A DNA stretch of 29,462 nt from a virus. Every line of letters starts with the position of its first letter. The stretch's first letter is position 1. The stretch spans positions 1 through 29,462 of the IMG/VR virus record IMGVR_UViG_3300034198_006027. One strand, given 5' to 3'. The position numbers were made by a program, and so were the translations under genes. The notes beneath the pieces were generated by a model that saw nothing but the letters and a program-made list of their open reading frames with translations, searched no databases and was not told where the DNA came from. Shown here piece by piece: positions 27,176 to 29,462 of this stretch.

Positions 27176-27332
27176 TTTTTTCTAGTTTCTTTATTAATAA
27201 CTCCCGAAGCATTTGTTTGTACGCGGGTTTAATTTTGTCGTGTAGTTTGTATTTACCTTTTGCGATTTCTATATATTCGTGTTCTCCTACGAATTCCGCT
27301 ACCTGCAATAATTGTACTATTTGGTTTATCAT
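27153..27332 (-). CDS. Small basic protein (59 aa) between tail protein and tape measure
   Basis: A 59-codon frame: MINQIVQLLQVAEFVGEHEY, then IEIAKGKYKLHDKIKPAYKQ and a lysine-rich helix. Its ATG overlaps the stop of the 793-residue tail protein as ATGA, and its end overlaps the tape measure start by 23 bases. Both overlaps are typical of real genes here, and it fills the otherwise empty gap. A helix-rich adaptor or chaperone is a reasonable guess; no family known. Confidence 0.7.
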   Translation of the reverse strand: MINQIVQLLQVAEFVGEHEYIEIAKGKYKLHDKIKPAYKQMLRELLIKKLEKNGGKKND

Positions 27333-29462
27333 TGTCTTAAAATTAAAATTTGGCTTGTTTGTGTTGTTCCGTCTTGGTAAATGTATTCACAATTAACCGA
27401 TATAACATCGTTTCTTCCTTCAGTTTCTAATTGTATTCCGTCTTCCGTTATTCTCAAATTTCCGTCTTGCGTTGCTCGGTCTATATTTCCAATTACGGGC
27501 GGTAAACTTATTCTAATTGTTTGCGAAGAACTAATCGAACTTGGTGTAATAATTACCGCCGTATTTGGCGAAGTAAAGTTAATTAACGTTGCGAAATTTG
27601 GTAGCGTAATTGGAACGGTTACTTGGTCTTGCGCTTGTCCCGTTTGAATAATACGAAGTGGAAATAACGGCATAAAATCGTTTAATAGTTCGAAGGTAGT
27701 TTCTCCCGTTACTAAATTCGTTTTCATTTCGTTAATTAGGTAGCGCTTGTCCCTAATTATAAGTCGGTCGTTTAATCTTAAATTAGTTAAAATTCCAACG
27801 GGTAAATTTGTCTTGACTGTTGTTAATCTATTTTTAGGGTTGAATAAGTTAGTTAAGTAAGGAAAATAATACGTGGCGAAAATTGATTGTTGAATCGGAG
27901 TTAACCAATAAGAAGAAGTTTCAGGCGCGAAGTTAGTAGAGTAGTTTATTCCGTTATCCGTTAAATCTTGCCCGAACATCATATAATCGTTCGTTTGAAA
28001 TAAAGAACTTCCGTTTGTAAAGTGTACGTGTTGCGCTATGTTAACGCTTCCGTATTTGTAAAGTAAACACGGCTTAGGTATGTAAGGTGCATAGGCTTGG
28101 TCTAACGCATATCCGACTTGTAAACCCGTTGGAGTTCCTGAATGCGTGAATTGGTTAAATAATAAATTCTCGAAAGGAACTTTAATCGTAAATTCTCCAC
28201 CGTCATAAGGGTATTGATATTCCGTGTTTCCGTATTCTTTTAACCCTTGCTCAAAGTAGGCCTTATTCATTAATGAATTAGATTGCTCAAAGGCGAACCC
28301 TATTTTTTTGTAAAGTTTTACTCGGTCTATTTCTATTTCGCTTTTATCCGTGAACTCGGTTATATCTATAATCGCGCCCGTCGCGTACCAATCTTCTAAA
28401 GGAATAATCGTGTACTCGTTTACTCCACTACCATAACACGTTAAATTAAATTGCTTTAAGATTCCTGAAATAAAATCTTGTACTTTCATTTGTGGCGCTA
28501 ACTGCGCTAAATCAGTTTTTGTTAATAAGTTTAATGTTGTAGTTTTATATTGAATTTGACTCGCGTAAATCGTACTTCCAATATAACTATTAACCGTATA
28601 TGTAAATCGTAAAGATATATTAACTGAACCCGTTGCCCTTAATTTGAACGTATACGTTTCGTTTAGTCCTAATTGATTAACAAAATACGCTACGTTTGTT
28701 CCTAATTGCCCACCTAAAGTAAAACCCAAACATTCCCAAGTTGTAAACAAACTTCCATTTACATAAGCATCTAAATAAAATGGAACGGTTAAATTTGAAT
28801 TGCTTGAAATGCTAACGTCTAACGTATGGTCTAAAGCGCCGTTCAAAAACTGAATCGATAATTCTCCGTTGGTTAAATCAAACGAAGGCGATAAATCATA
28901 AGGATTAATTATTTGGCTTAAAATAGTGGAATACATTACGTCTTGCGATTGACCTACGAATTGAAAATCGTTTCTATTTTTATACCACAAATATGCTTGA
29001 GTAAATTTCGGGTCGGTTAAAAATGAACCATTAAAAGTTATTCCATAGTGTAAACCGATAATATCAAAAATAGATTTTACTCGTAATGCAGGAAATAACT
29101 CGTGGTAATTTATCGCGCCCGAATTCGTGTGTATATCGTTTGAACCTGAACCTAAAAACGGAACTAACCAATTAGGTACATTTGCCACGGGTGCGGTTGA
29201 TAGGTATTCCCATATCCGATTAGAAGTAATTAGCGGGTAAGAAACGTCGTAATCCACCGTTGTAGTTCTTATTCGATTAAACACTTCGGTAAACGTGTAA
29301 TCGTGGTTTACTGTTGTATAGTCAAGGTTGCTTAATAGGTCTTCGCCTACTAAATCTTTAAGCGTGGTAACATCGCCGTAAAAAGTAAGCGTGTAGGAGT
29401 TAGGTTGTCCGTTTTTTAGTTGCGACTTTTCCATTTGGATTTTACCCCTGCGGAAAAATGTC
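27329..29462 (-). CDS. Large tail protein, C-terminal part (continues at 335-1)
   Basis: The main body (about 700 residues) of the 793-residue tail protein, whose true N-terminus is at 335. At the right edge the frame is open to base 29462. The sequence is Tyr/Asn/Thr/Leu-rich beta throughout, with no enzyme motif and no signal peptide. A C-terminal domain has SEIEIDRVKLYKKIGFAFEQ and ends in a Thr/Ile/Pro-rich beta domain (about the last 110 residues) that could be an immunoglobulin-like domain. Position before the tape measure and after the 361-residue tail protein suggests a tail-tip or baseplate hub protein. Members of this kind often carry the adsorption function. Confidence 0.82.
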   Translation of the reverse strand, partial: TFFRRGKIQMEKSQLKNGQPNSYTLTFYGDVTTLKDLVGEDLLSNLDYTTVNHDYTFTEVFNRIRTTTVDYDVSYPLITSNRIWEYLSTAPVANVPNWLVPFLGSGSNDIHTNSGAINYHELFPALRVKSIFDIIGLHYGITFNGSFLTDPKFTQAYLWYKNRNDFQFVGQSQDVMYSTILSQIINPYDLSPSFDLTNGELSIQFLNGALDHTLDVSISSNSNLTVPFYLDAYVNGSLFTTWECLGFTLGGQLGTNVAYFVNQLGLNETYTFKLRATGSVNISLRFTYTVNSYIGSTIYASQIQYKTTTLNLLTKTDLAQLAPQMKVQDFISGILKQFNLTCYGSGVNEYTIIPLEDWYATGAIIDITEFTDKSEIEIDRVKLYKKIGFAFEQSNSLMNKAYFEQGLKEYGNTEYQYPYDGGEFTIKVPFENLLFNQFTHSGTPTGLQVGYALDQAYAPYIPKPCLLYKYGSVNIAQHVHFTNGSSLFQTNDYMMFGQDLTDNGINYSTNFAPETSSYWLTPIQQSIFATYYFPYLTNLFNPKNRLTTVKTNLPVGILTNLRLNDRLIIRDKRYLINEMKTNLVTGETTFELLNDFMPLFPLRIIQTGQAQDQVTVPITLPNFATLINFTSPNTAVIITPSSISSSQTIRISLPPVIGNIDRATQDGNLRITEDGIQLETEGRNDVISVNCEYIYQDGTTQTSQILILRQ
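29376..29462. repeat. Terminal direct repeat, right copy (circular overlap)
   Basis: Exact second copy of bases 1-87. It shows that the window end joins the window start. Counting the repeat once gives a circle of about 29,375 bp. Confidence 0.95.

Overview
The window is the complete genome of a small tailed phage, closed into a circle. Bases 1-87 recur exactly at 29376-29462, and one tail gene runs off the left end (335 to 1) and continues from the right end, so the unique circle is about 29,375 bp. Every gene I can support is on the minus strand, so transcription runs from high to low coordinates and across the junction. The likely host is a Bacteroidota bacterium of the Flavobacterium type. 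Three reasons: promoters of the form TTTG-N19-21-TATATTTG (seen at 14344, 10050 and 7683) are typical of that phylum; starts lack Shine-Dalgarno sites and sit in A/T-rich or stop/start-overlapping contexts; and many proteins match families I associate with Bacteroidota siphophages. I saw no tRNA gene, CRISPR array, insertion sequence, integrase or lysogeny repressor. The phage looks lytic, or its lysogeny genes are unrecognisable. Protein identities are from motif recognition alone.

Layout in transcription order. (1) 14400-12820: an early block of small genes behind a consensus promoter, including several below 60 codons and a DnaA-domain-IV-like DNA-binding protein. (2) 12816-12700: a -7 box and a ~100-nt leader that can fold as an H-type pseudoknot or terminator, followed by the replication/recombination block (12693-7734): a DUF6291-like replication protein, DnaB-like ATPase, coiled-coil protein, NinG-like nuclease, PD-(D/E)XK-like nuclease, a KOW/SH3-like small protein with its own promoter, ERF annealing protein, YqaJ-type exonuclease and small proteins. 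(3) A terminator (7719-7746), directly followed by a promoter (7683-7715) and a sigma-factor-like gene that opens the late region. (4) An unknown Cys-containing protein, a HAD phosphatase fusion, and a distinctly AT-rich pair: a ParB-methyltransferase fusion and a very short AdoMet decarboxylase. (5) Packaging (TerS, TerL), then tail genes with a probable -1 frameshift tail-assembly chaperone, minor tail proteins, a 793-residue tail protein crossing the junction, and the tape measure. (6) Head genes: maturation protease, two paralogous coiled-coil proteins around a Cys-rich small protein, scaffold-like protein, major capsid protein, tail tube, portal and connector. (7) Tail fibre, small membrane protein, holin, amidase endolysin, spanin-like lipoprotein and a metallophosphoesterase, ended by a terminator at 14479-14500.

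How it works together (inference). Early and replication genes are read from host-type promoters. The phage sigma-like protein is placed to switch on the late region. Within the late region, tail genes precede head genes, the reverse of the usual siphophage order. Strong terminators after the capsid gene and after the tail-tube gene would step expression down towards the portal. The most notable points are the minimal AdoMet decarboxylase beside a methyltransferase, the pseudoknot leader, a duplicated promoter/KOW-gene/hairpin cassette, the frameshift chaperone, the terminator ladder, and six overlooked genes of 31-59 codons.
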